DNA from: Agarophyton chilense
Taxonomy: Eukaryota; Rhodophyta; Florideophyceae; Gracilariales; Gracilariaceae
NCBI GenBank assembly: GCA_030374765.1
Contig: JARGXX010000002.1
Location: 682,001 to 746,000 of the forward strand
Length of the DNA: 64,000 nucleotides
Reading direction: 5' to 3'
The notes below the pieces were generated by a model. That model had not been told where the DNA came from, searched no databases, and worked only from the letters and a program-made list of their open reading frames with translations. This document shows positions 34,071 to 45,539 of the stretch, piece after piece. Numbering within the stretch: position 1 is the first letter of the stretch; each line of letters begins with the position of its first letter. A program made the translations under genes and the position numbers.

Positions 34071-34084
34071 CTGGGCCCATAACC
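34071..34084 (-). promoter_or_regulatory. A3 primer binding site, half-tRNA type
   Basis: CTGGGCCCATAACC on the plus strand, adjoining the LTR at 34085. Confidence 0.88.
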
Positions 34085-34771
34085 TGATGGAAAGGGAAAA
34101 GCTGAAGGAAAGGTTGAGGGAATGAAAAGGAAGTTCGCCAGCTCTGGCTTGGATTTACTTGGAGGCGCTCAAACTTTCACTTATATACTACTTCAAAACG
34201 TCAGCTGTCTAGACTCCATTTCAAAGTAAACCCTAGACTACAAAGCAGGGACACTCAATACTACCAATCATATTCAAGCATGACATTAACCCTAGTCAAT
34301 GTTCATTGCAGCGCACAACAAGGCAATATACAGTGCACAGCCCATAATTACACTGACGTGTGCACAAATTCAATATGCCAGCATACACTACTTGCAATCC
34401 GCCTCCATACACATTCACGTTCCAGCACAGTACACCAAGTCTCCTGTAATACACATGACACGCTCTTCTCCAAGTACATTCGTTACACCTTGTGAGATGT
34501 GTTCATAGTACACCAGCTGGACATATTGAACAGCGTGCACAGTAGTACAAGTAGACCACGTACACACGTGTACCACAGACAAACCCAATAGTGCCATACC
34601 ACTTGTACACACCACATTGCATGTGCACATTTGCAGTAGCCAATCACAGCCCGAGTTCACGTTGAGATCCGACTGACACGCATTTGCGCTTTTCCAGGGG
34701 CACCCTCCAAAACAGCCCATGCTCCCCTACACTTTTGTTTTTCAGTGACAGCACAGGGTCAACAGCCAACA
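34085..34771 (-). repeat. Family A LTR shared by A3 (5') and A4 (3')
   Basis: The LTR is 687 bp, with a primer site on its left and a polypurine tract on its right. This is the same tandem arrangement as in the B chain. Confidence 0.93.
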
Positions 34772-34791
34772 CTCCCCCTCTGTCACTGACT

Positions 34792-37700
34792 TCAAAGGTC
34801 TAGGTGTCGGACACCACTGTCTTCACGGAACCTCTCGTGCTTCACACGGCAAAGTGGTTTTTTGAGCATATCGGCAGTCATACGATCGGTAGGGCAGTAG
34901 AACAACACAATCGACTTGTCACGTAGAGCTTCTCGAGTAAAGTGAAAACGAATGTCGATATGCTTGGTACGCTTGTTGACAACGCCATTTCGGGCAAGGT
35001 CAATGCACCCTTGGTTGTCAACATATACAGGCGTTGGTTCAACAAGCAACTTTACCGAATCGTCCACTTCTACTCCAATGACTATGCCGATGCCATTCCA
35101 CAAACGCCTAAGCCAGATGGCCTCTTTGGAACCACTGCACAGACTCACATACTCAGCTTCAGCACTAGACAGTGCAACCACTTCTTGCTGACGTGAACAC
35201 CATGACACAGGACCTCCAGCCATCATGAACAAGTACCCACTGGTAGACTTGCGGTTTGCAACATCGCCTGCCCAGTCAGAGTCCACGTAGCCTTGAAGTG
35301 CCAAATCGGTGTTTAAGCCGTAGGTGAGACCAAATGTACAAGTACCGTTGAGATAGCGAAGCACACGTTTGACTGCCTTCCAGTGAATCTCTCCAGGTTT
35401 CTCAACATACTTGGCAAGTTTGGACACCGCGTATGAGATATCTGGACGAGTTCCTACAGACAAGTACATGAGACAGCCAATTGCCTTACGGTACGGCACC
35501 TCCCTGAGTACATCCTGAATCGCAGACAGGTCCATGCCAACTTCCATTGGAGTGTCAACTGGTTTGGACTGGTGCATGCTAAAACGTTCCAAGACCTTTT
35601 GTGTGTACGCAGACTGAGTCAGATACAACTCTCGCTTAACTCTGTCACGGTGGATCTCGAATCCGAGTACCATGCGAGCTTGATAGAGGTCTTTCATGTG
35701 GAACCGAGACGACAGCTCTGCCTTTACACGATCCATTGTCTTCATGCTCGGACTTGCAATAAGCAAGTCATCAACGTATAGAGCAATCAAAACAACAAAT
35801 CCCAGTATCTTTCCGCTGTACACACACTCATCTGCGTCATTTGGCGTCAACTGCATCTCCTCAACAAGGAACGAGTATATCTTTGCATGCCACTGTCTGG
35901 GTGCCTGTCGTAGCCCATAGATGGCTTTCTTCAAACGACACACCAGATCCTCGTTACCTTGCTGCACAAAACCTGTTGGCTGCTCCATGTACACTGTCTC
36001 CTCAAGGTCACCGTTCAGAAAAGCTGTTTTCACATCCATCTGGTGCAAATGAAAGTCTCGTACAGCAGTCACTGACAGAATCATCCTGATCGAGGTAAAC
36101 TTAACAACAGGTGCATATGTTTCAGAAAAGTCAACACCCTCGATCTGCAGGAATCCTCTAGCAACCATACGAGCCTTGTACCTGATAGTTGGTTCACCAG
36201 ATGGTGCTGCTTCATACTTCTGCACATACACCCACTTGGACGAAATCACGTTGCTGTCTGCTGGCCTTGGCACTAAGTCCCATGTGTCATGCTCAATTAG
36301 TGACTGGTACTCACTCTTCATTGCCTTCTTCCATGCTTCGGAATCAGGACGTGACACAGCATCATCATATGACGACGGGGTGTCATCACTGGCAGTGAGT
36401 AGAGCAGTTGCACGCCACCATGAGCTCGGCTTCCTACGTTCACGCGTGGACCTACGAACAGGTTGTGTCTCATGCACTACAGGCTCAACTGATTTATCAG
36501 CTGCGGAATCATCAACAGAGCTGTCAGAAGCATCATCAGAGTCAGGCAAAGGCGCAGAAGGGTCATCATCGCTGGGTCCACCAGATGTGTCAGATGTAGA
36601 GGTATCATGTGAACTAGACATATTACTAAAGTCAATGTCTGCGTAGTCCTCTTCCTCATAGCTAAACTGGTTGTCTGAGCCCGAAAACTCATCAAACCGT
36701 ACATCTCTTGACACAATCACCTTTTTCTTTTCAGAGTCCCACAACTTGTATCCGTGAGACCCTGGGGTGTACCCAATAAAGATAGCTTCCACACCACGCT
36801 CCTCTAGCTTCTTCAGCTTATGATCCACAACCTTGTACCAGCATCGGCTCCCAAACACACGCAGGTTGCTCACATCAGGCTTCTGACCATGCCACAGTTC
36901 ATATGGTGTCACACTACTTGGAAGAGCTTTGCAAGTCACACGGTTGCGCACATACACTGCAACATTCAGTGCCTCAGCCCAAAAGTGCTTTGGCAATTTC
37001 TTGTGACATAACATCGATCTGACCAAGTCCATGAGTGTGCGGTTGAACCGATCGGCAAGTCCATTCTGCTGAGGATTGTAAGGCACAGTTCGCTGATGCT
37101 CAATACCGTGACGTTCAAGTTCTTTGGTAAAACGATGTGACAGATATTCACCACCGTTGTCAGTGCGCAATGCTTTGAGCACACTCTCACGTGCGGTGAT
37201 GGTTTTCACTTGTCTGCCGGTTTGGTTTTGAACAAACTTGAGCCACCTTAGGAACATCTGGAACACCTCATCCTTAGTTTTGAGCATGTAGAAGAAGCAG
37301 AAACGACTGTGATCATCGATGAATGTGACGAAGTAGTGCGAGCCTCCCAAGGATTTCACACTTACTGGACCTGACACATCGGAGTGAACAAGTTCCAGTA
37401 CGTGTTTTGCTCGTTCCCCCCCTTGCTTGGGAGTCGGAGCACGGGTTGCTTTTCCTACTACACATGAGCCACACACATCTGAATCCTGCGCAACGTCTAC
37501 ATTGAGCCCTGACACAACCTTGTTTCGAGCCATATGCTTGATACCATCCACATTCACATGAGCCATTCGAGCATGCCACAGTGACAAGTCCGACACAAGT
37601 GCGCTGTTTACATCCGTACAGTGGTGTGCAGCAGTGCAAAGGTAGTATAGGCCTTTGACGCGGCGCCCCAAGGCAACCACTTTTGACCCCTTGTATACAC

Positions 37701-38817
37701 ATACCTTCTCTTTTTCAAACACTACTTTGCACCCCACATCACAAATCGCCGATACAGAAAGCAAATGGTACCTTAAATTCGGTACATGAACAACTTGCTT
37801 CAGCTGGCACTTTCGTTTGGACCCTTCCACAATCAGATCAAGCTCCACACTACCGTGACCAACAGACTCTAGTTTGGAATCATTACCGATGCTAACGCCA
37901 GAAGACACCTTACTATCATATGTTTGGAACATGGATTCGTCAAAAGTCATGTGGGCAGTAGCACCAGAGTCAACAATCCAGTCACTGTTCGTGGCTTTAT
38001 CAGAGCCAGTAGCAATGAGACATACAAAGTCAGAGTCGTTGCCACCCGTACCTCGCTCATCGCTGAGCTCAGTATTGACAGTTGGGTGAGCAGCACAGAC
38101 CTGATTCATGTTAGCCCCATCACGTTGCTTCTTGAAACAGTTCCTCTGGATATGACCCTTCTTATGACAATAATGACACTCGATGTTCTTCCATCGCGAC
38201 TGCCTCCCAACCAAAGCTGCCTCACTTCCACCAGGCTCCTCCTTGGCACGATCGTTCATTCGCTGCTCTTCTTGCAGCAGACGACTCTTCACAAACTCTA
38301 GAGTGAGTTGACGATCGCCAATCGTGGTATCAATTGCGACGATGAGGTGCTCGAATCTTTCCGGAAGTCCGCATAGGATGGCCATAGCGATGTCCTCCTC
38401 CTCAACAACAACGTCCATACACTTCAGGTCTGATGCCAGATGACGTAAACGGTTGATGAACTGTAGCATTTTCTCATCATCACGCATCTTGGCAGAGTAG
38501 AAGGACCGTCGGGCGTTGATTTTGTTGAGCAGAGTCTTGCGTTGGAACACATCGCAAATGGCTTTCCACATATCGGCAGCGTTGTCGGCGTCCCGCACAT
38601 GATCTAAATGCTCATCGCTGAGTGTGAGACCAATAATAGCTCTGGCCTTGGCATCTTTCTTTTTCCAAGTCGACAGCTCATCTTCGTCAGTGGGTCTAAC
38701 AGAGTCGAGGTGGCCGTCGAGGTCCTTGAGTGCAAGCAGCAGCTCAATCTTCTGCTTCCATACGTGGAAGTTATCCTCAACCAGCTTTTCGATTTTCACC
38801 CCACTGAACGAATCCAT
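34792..38817 (-). CDS. A4 gag-pol polyprotein (1341 aa)
   Basis: Starts at ATG 38817, stops at 34792. The domain order and length are as in A2 and A3. Gag opens with MDSFSGVKIEKL; the knuckle, the DSG protease motif, the HSDVSGPV and LRTDNGGEY integrase blocks, the YVDDLLIAS block and the KHIDIRF motif near the end are all visible. In several places it agrees with A2 against A3 and in others the reverse, as expected if copies exchange sequence. The copy looks whole. Confidence 0.95.
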   Translation of the reverse strand: MDSFSGVKIEKLVEDNFHVWKQKIELLLALKDLDGHLDSVRPTDEDELSTWKKKDAKARAIIGLTLSDEHLDHVRDADNAADMWKAICDVFQRKTLLNKINARRSFYSAKMRDDEKMLQFINRLRHLASDLKCMDVVVEEEDIAMAILCGLPERFEHLIVAIDTTIGDRQLTLEFVKSRLLQEEQRMNDRAKEEPGGSEAALVGRQSRWKNIECHYCHKKGHIQRNCFKKQRDGANMNQVCAAHPTVNTELSDERGTGGNDSDFVCLIATGSDKATNSDWIVDSGATAHMTFDESMFQTYDSKVSSGVSIGNDSKLESVGHGSVELDLIVEGSKRKCQLKQVVHVPNLRYHLLSVSAICDVGCKVVFEKEKVCVYKGSKVVALGRRVKGLYYLCTAAHHCTDVNSALVSDLSLWHARMAHVNVDGIKHMARNKVVSGLNVDVAQDSDVCGSCVVGKATRAPTPKQGGERAKHVLELVHSDVSGPVSVKSLGGSHYFVTFIDDHSRFCFFYMLKTKDEVFQMFLRWLKFVQNQTGRQVKTITARESVLKALRTDNGGEYLSHRFTKELERHGIEHQRTVPYNPQQNGLADRFNRTLMDLVRSMLCHKKLPKHFWAEALNVAVYVRNRVTCKALPSSVTPYELWHGQKPDVSNLRVFGSRCWYKVVDHKLKKLEERGVEAIFIGYTPGSHGYKLWDSEKKKVIVSRDVRFDEFSGSDNQFSYEEEDYADIDFSNMSSSHDTSTSDTSGGPSDDDPSAPLPDSDDASDSSVDDSAADKSVEPVVHETQPVRRSTRERRKPSSWWRATALLTASDDTPSSYDDAVSRPDSEAWKKAMKSEYQSLIEHDTWDLVPRPADSNVISSKWVYVQKYEAAPSGEPTIRYKARMVARGFLQIEGVDFSETYAPVVKFTSIRMILSVTAVRDFHLHQMDVKTAFLNGDLEETVYMEQPTGFVQQGNEDLVCRLKKAIYGLRQAPRQWHAKIYSFLVEEMQLTPNDADECVYSGKILGFVVLIALYVDDLLIASPSMKTMDRVKAELSSRFHMKDLYQARMVLGFEIHRDRVKRELYLTQSAYTQKVLERFSMHQSKPVDTPMEVGMDLSAIQDVLREVPYRKAIGCLMYLSVGTRPDISYAVSKLAKYVEKPGEIHWKAVKRVLRYLNGTCTFGLTYGLNTDLALQGYVDSDWAGDVANRKSTSGYLFMMAGGPVSWCSRQQEVVALSSAEAEYVSLCSGSKEAIWLRRLWNGIGIVIGVEVDDSVKLLVEPTPVYVDNQGCIDLARNGVVNKRTKHIDIRFHFTREALRDKSIVLFYCPTDRMTADMLKKPLCRVKHERFREDSGVRHLDL

Positions 38818-40006
38818 GGTGTGCAAAGTGTCACAAGAGGCCGAGAGAGATGGCTTGACAGCAACAGACAAGTGAACAACAACAACAGACAACAACAACA
38901 AAGTAAAAACAACAAACGACAAATAATTCTTCAAGATTGAACAGACAATAGTCTGCGGGCGCACTGGCAGGGCTTCCTATACCCGCGTCCCTAAAGGTCG
39001 GACCCCTGGCCCCCAGAGCTCTTCTGGGTAGATAACGGTTTTCTGCAGTCTACCTCCTCCCACGTCAAAAGGAGAAGGCGCGTTGCTCCTTACGAGGCTT
39101 CCAGAGGATGGTTAATGACCGAAGATATGCCTTCACCAAGTTGACCCTCTCTGGCCTCTTTCAAGAACTAGCGCGACCTCGAAACCGAAGCTACTTCAAC
39201 ACCAAGATACGCTTCTAACGAGCAATCAATGAAGATCGCACGCGGCCTGATCCTGAAAAGGAGGTCAGCCTTCGAAACGTCGCCTCCCCGCGTACTGCGG
39301 ATCAAAAGCTCCTTATGGATGCTGTTCACAACAGTCCAAGTGCCCAACCACAAAGGTCGGGCTCACACACAAAGTCAAACAACCAGCCAAATGCAGTGCG
39401 CCACGGCACCCCGTCCACAAATGCACCCGCAAAGTTCAACCAGATCTTTCGACCGTCACTGTTATCCGCCCTAAAAGGACCAGTGGGGAACCCGCTTGAC
39501 AGCACACCTGCTTTGGTTCAAGCCGCCAGGCTAACGTCCCCGAGTACAAGGAATCACCCAAAGTACCTCGGATCAACCGCTCGTCGCACAGGCAATGATG
39601 CAGACCAAACACACAAACACACACGAATGCTGAGCCAAGAACTCCAGGCACAGACTTCAACAAACACGGTCCTCAACCTCTCAGATCAGAACCCGCAAAC
39701 ACGACGCAGGGATCCACAAAACAACGAAAGAGAGGGAGACCAAACGAAACGGATAGCGATCGACAAACACGGGCAACAACGAGCACCCAACCACAATCAC
39801 GATAAAAACGTCCAACCACTACCACCACAACGCCCTCAGGGAGGAACACAAGACCGAAAGAAAAAACCAACACCAACCCACGATACGGTCACACACCCGA
39901 CGAAACGGCTACTACGGCGGAAACGAAGAGAATTGAACAGCGAAACGGGTGAACGGCGGTGCGGGAGAGCGGCGAGAGACGAACTAGATGGCAGAGGTCA
40001 GCGGGG
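38818..40006 (-). other. A4 leader
   Basis: About 1.2 kb. The folded block lies at 38955-39158. On the opposite strand an open frame of 388 codons runs from 39315 through the LTR to 40481. In A2 and A3 the matching frame is shorter. It is rich in Gln, Asn, Thr and Arg and has no known domain. Confidence 0.78.
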
Positions 40007-40020
40007 CTGGGCCCATAACC
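40007..40020 (-). promoter_or_regulatory. A4 primer binding site, half-tRNA type
   Basis: CTGGGCCCATAACC on the plus strand, adjoining the LTR at 40021. Confidence 0.88.
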
Positions 40021-40707
40021 TGTTGGATAGGAAAATCCTGAAGGAAAGGTTGAGGGATGAAAGGAAAGTTCGCCAGCTCTGGCTTGGATTTACTTGGAGG
40101 CGCTCAAACTTTCACTTATATACTACTTCAAAACGTCAGCTGTCTAGACTCCAACTCAAAGTAAACCCTAGACTACAAAGCAGGGACACTCAATACTACC
40201 AATCATATTCAAGCATGACATTAACCCTAGTCAATGTTCATTGCAGCGCACAACAAGGCAATATACAGTGCACAGCCCATAATTACACTGACGTGTGCAC
40301 AAATTCAATATGCCAGCATACACTACTTGCAATCCGCCTCCATACACATTCACGTTCCAGCACAGTACACCAAGTCTCCTGTAATACACATGTCACGTCT
40401 CTTCTCCAAGTACATTCGTTACACCTTGTGAGATGTGTTCATAGTACACCAGCTGGACATATTGAACAGCGTGCACAGTAGTACAAGTAGACCACGTACA
40501 CACGTGTACCACAGACAAACCCAATAGTGCCATACCACTTGTACACACCACATTGCATGTGCACATTTGCAGTAGACAATCACAGCCCGAGTTCACGTTG
40601 AGATCCGACTGACACGCATATGCGCTTTTCCAGGGGCACCCTCCAAAACAGCCCATGCTCCCCTACACTTTTGTTTTTCAGTGACAGCACAGGGTCAACA
40701 GCCAACA
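40021..40707 (-). repeat. A4 5' LTR (second end type)
   Basis: The LTR is 687 bp. On the plus strand it begins TGTTGG and ends CCAACA, so its ends form a perfect 6-bp inverted repeat. The first 50 bases differ from the LTRs at 28150 and 34085 but match the one at 44603. Confidence 0.93.
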
Positions 40708-43399
40708 AAAAGTCAACACCCTCGATCTGCAGGAATCCTCTAGCAACCATACGAGCCTTGTACCTGATAGTTGGTTCACCAGATGGTGCTGCTTCATGCT
40801 TCTGCACATACACCCACTTGGACGAAATCACGTTGCTGTCTGCTGGCCTTGGCACTAAGTTCCATGTGTCATGCTCAATTAGTGACTGGTACTCACTCTT
40901 CATTGCCTTCTTCCATGCTTCGGAATCAGGACGTGACACAGCATCATCATATGACGACGGGGTGTCATCACTGGCAGTGAGCAGAGCAGTTGCACGCCAC
41001 CATGAGCTCGGCTTCCTACGTTCACGCGTGGACCTACGAACAGGTTGTGTCTCATGCACTACAGGCTCAACTGATGTATCAGCTGCGGAATCATCAACAG
41101 AGCTGTCAGAAGCATCATCAGAGTCAGGCAAAGGCGCAGAAGGGTCATCATCGCTGGGTCCACCAGATGTGTCAGATGTAGAGGTATCATGTGAACTAGA
41201 CATATTACTAAAGTCAATGTCTGCGTAGTCCTCTTCCTCATAGCTAAACTGGTTGTCTGAGCCCGAAAACTCATCAAACCGTACATCTCTTGACACAATC
41301 ACCTTTTTCTTTTCAGAGTCCCACAACTTGTATCCGTGAGACCCTGGGGTGTACCCAATAAAGATAGCTTCCACACCACGCTCCTCTAGCTTCTTCAGCT
41401 TATGATCCACAACCTTGTACCAGCATCGGCTCCCAAACACACGCAGGTTGCTCACATCAGGCTTCTGACCATGCCACAGTTCATATGGTGTCACACTACT
41501 TGGAAGAGCTTTGCAAGTCACACGGTTGCGCACATACACTGCAACATTCAGTGCCTCAGCCCAAAAGTGCTTTGGCAATTTCTTGTGACATAACATCGAT
41601 CTGACCAAGTCCATGAGTGTGCGGTTGAACCGTTCGGCAAGTCCATTCTGCTGAGGATTGTAAGGCACAGTTCGCTGATGCTCAATACCGTGACGTTCAA
41701 GTTCTTTGGTAAAACGATGTGACAGATATTCACCACCGTTGTCAGTGCGCAATGCTTTGAGCACACTGTCACGTGCGGTGATGGTTTTCACTTGTCTGCC
41801 GGTTTGGTTTTGAACAAACTTGAGCCACCTTAGGAACATCTGGAACACCTCATCCTTAGTTTTGAGCATGTAGAAGAAGCAGAAACGACTGTGATCATCG
41901 ATGAATGTGACGAAGTAGTGCGAGCCTCCCAAGGATTTCACACTTACTGGACCTGACACATCGGAGTGAACAAGTTCCAGTACGTGTTTTGCTCGTTCCC
42001 CCCCTTGCTTGGGAGTCGGAGCACGGGTTGCTTTTCCTACTACACATGAGCCACACACATCTGAATCCTGCGCAACGTCTACATTGAGCCCTGACACAAC
42101 CTTGTTTCGAGCCATATGCTTGATACCATCCACATTCACATGAGCCATTCGAGCATGCCATAGTGACAAGTCCGACACAAGTGCGCTGTTTACATCTGTA
42201 CACTGGTGTGCAGCAGTGCAAAGGTAGTATAGGCCTTTGACGCGGCGCCCCAAGGCAACCACTTTTGACCCCTTGTATACACATACCTTCTCTTTTTCAA
42301 ACACTACTTTGCACCCCACATCACAAATCGCCGATACGGAAAGCAAATGGTACCTTAAATTCGGTACATGAACAACTTGCTTCAGCTGGCACTTTCGTTT
42401 GGACCCTTCCACAATCAGATCAAGCTCCACACTACCGTGACCAACAGACTCTAGTTTGGAATCATTACCGATGCTAACGCCAGAAGACACCTTACTATCA
42501 TATGTTTGGAACATGGATTCGTCAAAAGTCATGTGGGCAGTAGCACCAGAGTCAACAATCCAGTCACTGTTCGTGGCTTTACCAGAGCCAGTAGCAATGA
42601 GACATACAAAGTCAGAGTCGTTGCCACCCGTACCTCGCTCATCGCTGAGCTCAGTATTGACAGTTGGGTGAGCAGCACCGACCTGATTCCTGTTGGCCCC
42701 ATCACGTTGCTTCTTGAAACAGTTTCTCTGGATATGACCCTTCTTATGACAATAATGACACTCGATGTTCTTCCATCGCGACTGCCTCCCAACCAAAGCT
42801 GCCTCACTTCCACCAGGCTCCTCCTTGGCACGATCGTTCATTCGCTGCTCTTCTTGCAGCAGACGACTCTTCACAAACTCTAGAGTGAGTTGACGATCGC
42901 CAATCGTGGTATCAATTGCGACGATGAGGTGCTCGAATCTTTCCGGAAGTCCGCATAGGATGGCCATAGCGATGTCCTCCTCCTCAACAACAACGTCCAT
43001 ACACTTCAGGTCTGATGCCAGATGACGTACACGGTTGATGAACTGTAGCATTTTCTCATCATCACGCATCTTGGCAGAGTAGAAGGACCGTCGGGCATTG
43101 ATTTTGTTGAGCAGAGTCTTGCGTTGGAACACATCGCAAATGGCTTTCCACATATCGGCAGCGTTGTCGGCGTCCCGCACATGATCTAAATGCTCATCGC
43201 TGAGTGTGAGACCAATAATAGCTCTGGCCTTTGCATCTTTCTTTTTCCAAGTCGACAGCTCATCTTCGTCAGTGGGTCTAACAGAGTCGAGGTGGCCGTC
43301 GAGGTCCTTGAGTGCAAGCAGCAGCTCAATCTTCTGCTTCCATACGTGGAAGTTATCCTCAACCAGCTTTTCGATTTTCACCCCACTGAACGAATCCAT
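40708..43399 (-). pseudogene. A5 gag-pol, N-terminal two thirds
   Basis: Starts at ATG 43399. It holds Gag, the CCHC knuckle, DSG protease, the full integrase and the first block of reverse transcriptase (KARMVARGFLQIEGVDF). It stops at the junction with the A4 LTR. The open frame continues into LTR sequence to 40580, which is a junction product. Without the reverse transcriptase core and RNase H this copy cannot be autonomous. Confidence 0.9.
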
Positions 43400-44588
43400 G
43401 GTGTGCAAAGTGTCACAAGAGGCCGAGAGAGATGGCTTGACAGCAACAGACAAGTGAACAACAACAACAGACAACAACAACAAAGTAAAAACAACAAACG
43501 ACAAATAATTCTTCAAGATTGAACAGACAATAGTCTGCGGGCGCACTGGCAGGGCTTCCTATACCCGCGTCCCTAAAGGTCGGACCCCTGGCCCCCAGAG
43601 CTCTTCTGGGTAGATAACGGTTTTCTGCAGTCTACCTCCTCCCACGTCAAAAGGAGAAGGCGCGTTGCTCCTTACGAGGCTTCCAGAGGATGGTTAATGA
43701 CCGAAGATATGCCTTCACCAAGTTGACCCTCTCTGGCCTCTTTCAAGAACTAGCGCGACCTCGAAACCGAAGCTACTTCAACACCAAGATACGCTTCTAA
43801 CGAGCAATCAATGAAGATCGCACGCGGCCTGATCCTGAAAAGGAGGTCAGCCTTCGAAACGTCGCCTCCCCGCGTACTGCGGATCAAAAGCTCCTTATGG
43901 ATGCTGTTCACAACAGTCCAAGTGCCCAACCACAAAGGTCGGGCTCACACACAAAGTCAAACAACCAGCCAAATGCAGTGCGCCACGGCACCCCGTCCAC
44001 AAATGCACCCGCAAAGTTCAACCAGATCTTTCGACCGTCACTGTTATCCGCCCTAAAAGGACCAGTGGGGAACCCGCTTGACAGCACACCTGCTTTGGTT
44101 CAAGCCGCCAGGCTAACGTCCCCGAGTACAAGGAATCACCCAAAGTACCTCGGATCAACCGCTCGTCGCACAGGCAATGATGCAGACCAAACACACAAAC
44201 ACACACGAATGCTGAGCCAAGAACTCCAGGCACAGACTTCAACAAACACGGTCCTCAACCTCTCAGATCAGAACCCGCAAACACGACGCAGGGATCCACA
44301 AAACAACGAAAGAGAGGGAGACCAAACGAAACGGATAGCGATCGACAAACACGGGCAACAACGAGCACCCAACCACAATCACGATAAAAACGTCCAACCA
44401 CTACCACCACAACGCCCTCAGGGAGGAACACAAGACCGAAAGAAAAAACCAACACCAACCCACGATACGGTCACACACCCGACGAAACGGCTACTACGGC
44501 GGAAACGAAGAGAATTGAACAGCGAAACGGGTGAACGGCGGTGCGGGAGAGCGGCGAGAGACGAACTAGATGGCAGAGGTCAGCGGGG
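43400..44588 (-). other. A5 leader
   Basis: Near-identical to the A4 leader, including its second-type outer part. The folded block lies at 43537-43740. The antisense open frame on the plus strand runs 43897-45012. Confidence 0.78.
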
Positions 44589-44602
44589 CTGGGCCCATAA
44601 CC
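44589..44602 (-). promoter_or_regulatory. A5 primer binding site, half-tRNA type
   Basis: CTGGGCCCATAACC on the plus strand, adjoining the LTR at 44603. Confidence 0.88.
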
Positions 44603-45288
44603 TGTTGGATGGGAAAATCCTGAAGGAAAGGTTAAGGGATGAAAGGAAAGTTCGCCAGCTCTGGCTTGGATTTACTTGGAGGCGCTCAAACTTTCACTTA
44701 TATACTACTTCAAAACGTCAGCTGTCTAGACTCCAACTCAAAGTAAACCCTAGACTACAAAGCAGGGACACTCAATACTACCAATCATATTCAAGCATGA
44801 CATTAACCCTAGTCAATGTTCATTGCAGCGCACAACAAGGCAATATACAGTGCACAGCCCATAATTACACTGACGTGTGCACAAATTCAATATGCCAGCA
44901 CACACTACTTGCAATCCGCCTCCATACACATTCACGTTCCAGCACAGTACACCAAGTCTCCTGTAATACACATGACACGCTCTTCTCCAAGTACATTCGT
45001 TACACCTTGTGAGATGTGTTCATAGTACACCAGCTCGACATATTGAACAGCGTGCACAGTAGTACAAGTAGACCACGTACACACGTGTACCACAGACAAA
45101 CCCAATAGTGCCATACCACTTGTACACACCACATTGCATGTGCACATTTGCAGTAGCCAATCACAGCCCGAGTTCACGTTGAGATCCGACTGACACGCAT
45201 ATGCGCTTTTCCAGGGGCACCCTCCAAAACAGCCCATGCTCCCCTACACTTTTGTTTTTCAGTGACAGCACAGGGTCAACAGCCAACA
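44603..45288 (-). repeat. A5 5' LTR (second end type)
   Basis: The LTR is 686 bp, TGTTGG to CCAACA on the plus strand. It is very close to 40021-40707. It is the right end of the A3-A4-A5 chain. Confidence 0.93.
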
Positions 45289-45539
45289 CCATTCGTTCCG
45301 ACAACCAGTGCGCCATTGACTTGGCAACTGGTGAACGCTGTCCGTCGGGTCGCGCTAAGCACATTGACGTTAAGTTGCACTTCGTTCGGGAACTAGTCAA
45401 GGATAGTCACATCAATGTGACGTACGTTCCAAGTGAAGACAATGATGCGGACTTCTTAACTAAACCACTTGGCCCAGGTCTTCACAACAATAACGTGGAC
45501 CGTGTTGGACTTGGCCGAGCAGTCGAGGAGGAGTGTTGA
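45289..45539 (+). pseudogene. B5 gag-pol, end of RNase H
   Basis: The piece encodes SDNQCAID, AKHIDVKLHFVRELV and the closing NDADFLTKPLG motif of family B, with the stop codon inside the LTR. Everything upstream is missing at the A5 junction. Confidence 0.88.

Larger units (their letters stand above)
28150..34771 (-). mobile_element. A3: complete family A copia element
   Basis: Read on the minus strand: 5' LTR 34085-34771, primer site, leader, gag-pol, polypurine tract, 3' LTR 28150-28836. The copy looks whole. The LTRs are about 99.3% identical. The 5' LTR is also the 3' LTR of A4. The left flank (TATAC) is B4 reverse transcriptase sequence. Confidence 0.95.
34085..40707 (-). mobile_element. 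A4: complete family A copia element
   Basis: The 3' LTR is 34085-34771, gag-pol is open, and the 5' LTR is 40021-40707. The copy looks whole. Its 5' LTR and the outer part of its leader are of a second type, shared with A5: the LTR ends in CCAACA and the U5 part differs from A2 and A3. The 5' LTR abuts A5 coding sequence, not a polypurine tract. Confidence 0.93.
40708..45288 (-). mobile_element. A5: family A element lacking its 3' part
   Basis: The 5' LTR is 44603-45288, followed by primer site, leader and gag-pol into early reverse transcriptase, where it meets A4's 5' LTR at 40707. The rest of Pol and the 3' end are not seen. The outer flank at 45289 is family B RNase H sequence (B5). It is broken by loss of the 3' part. 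Confidence 0.92.
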
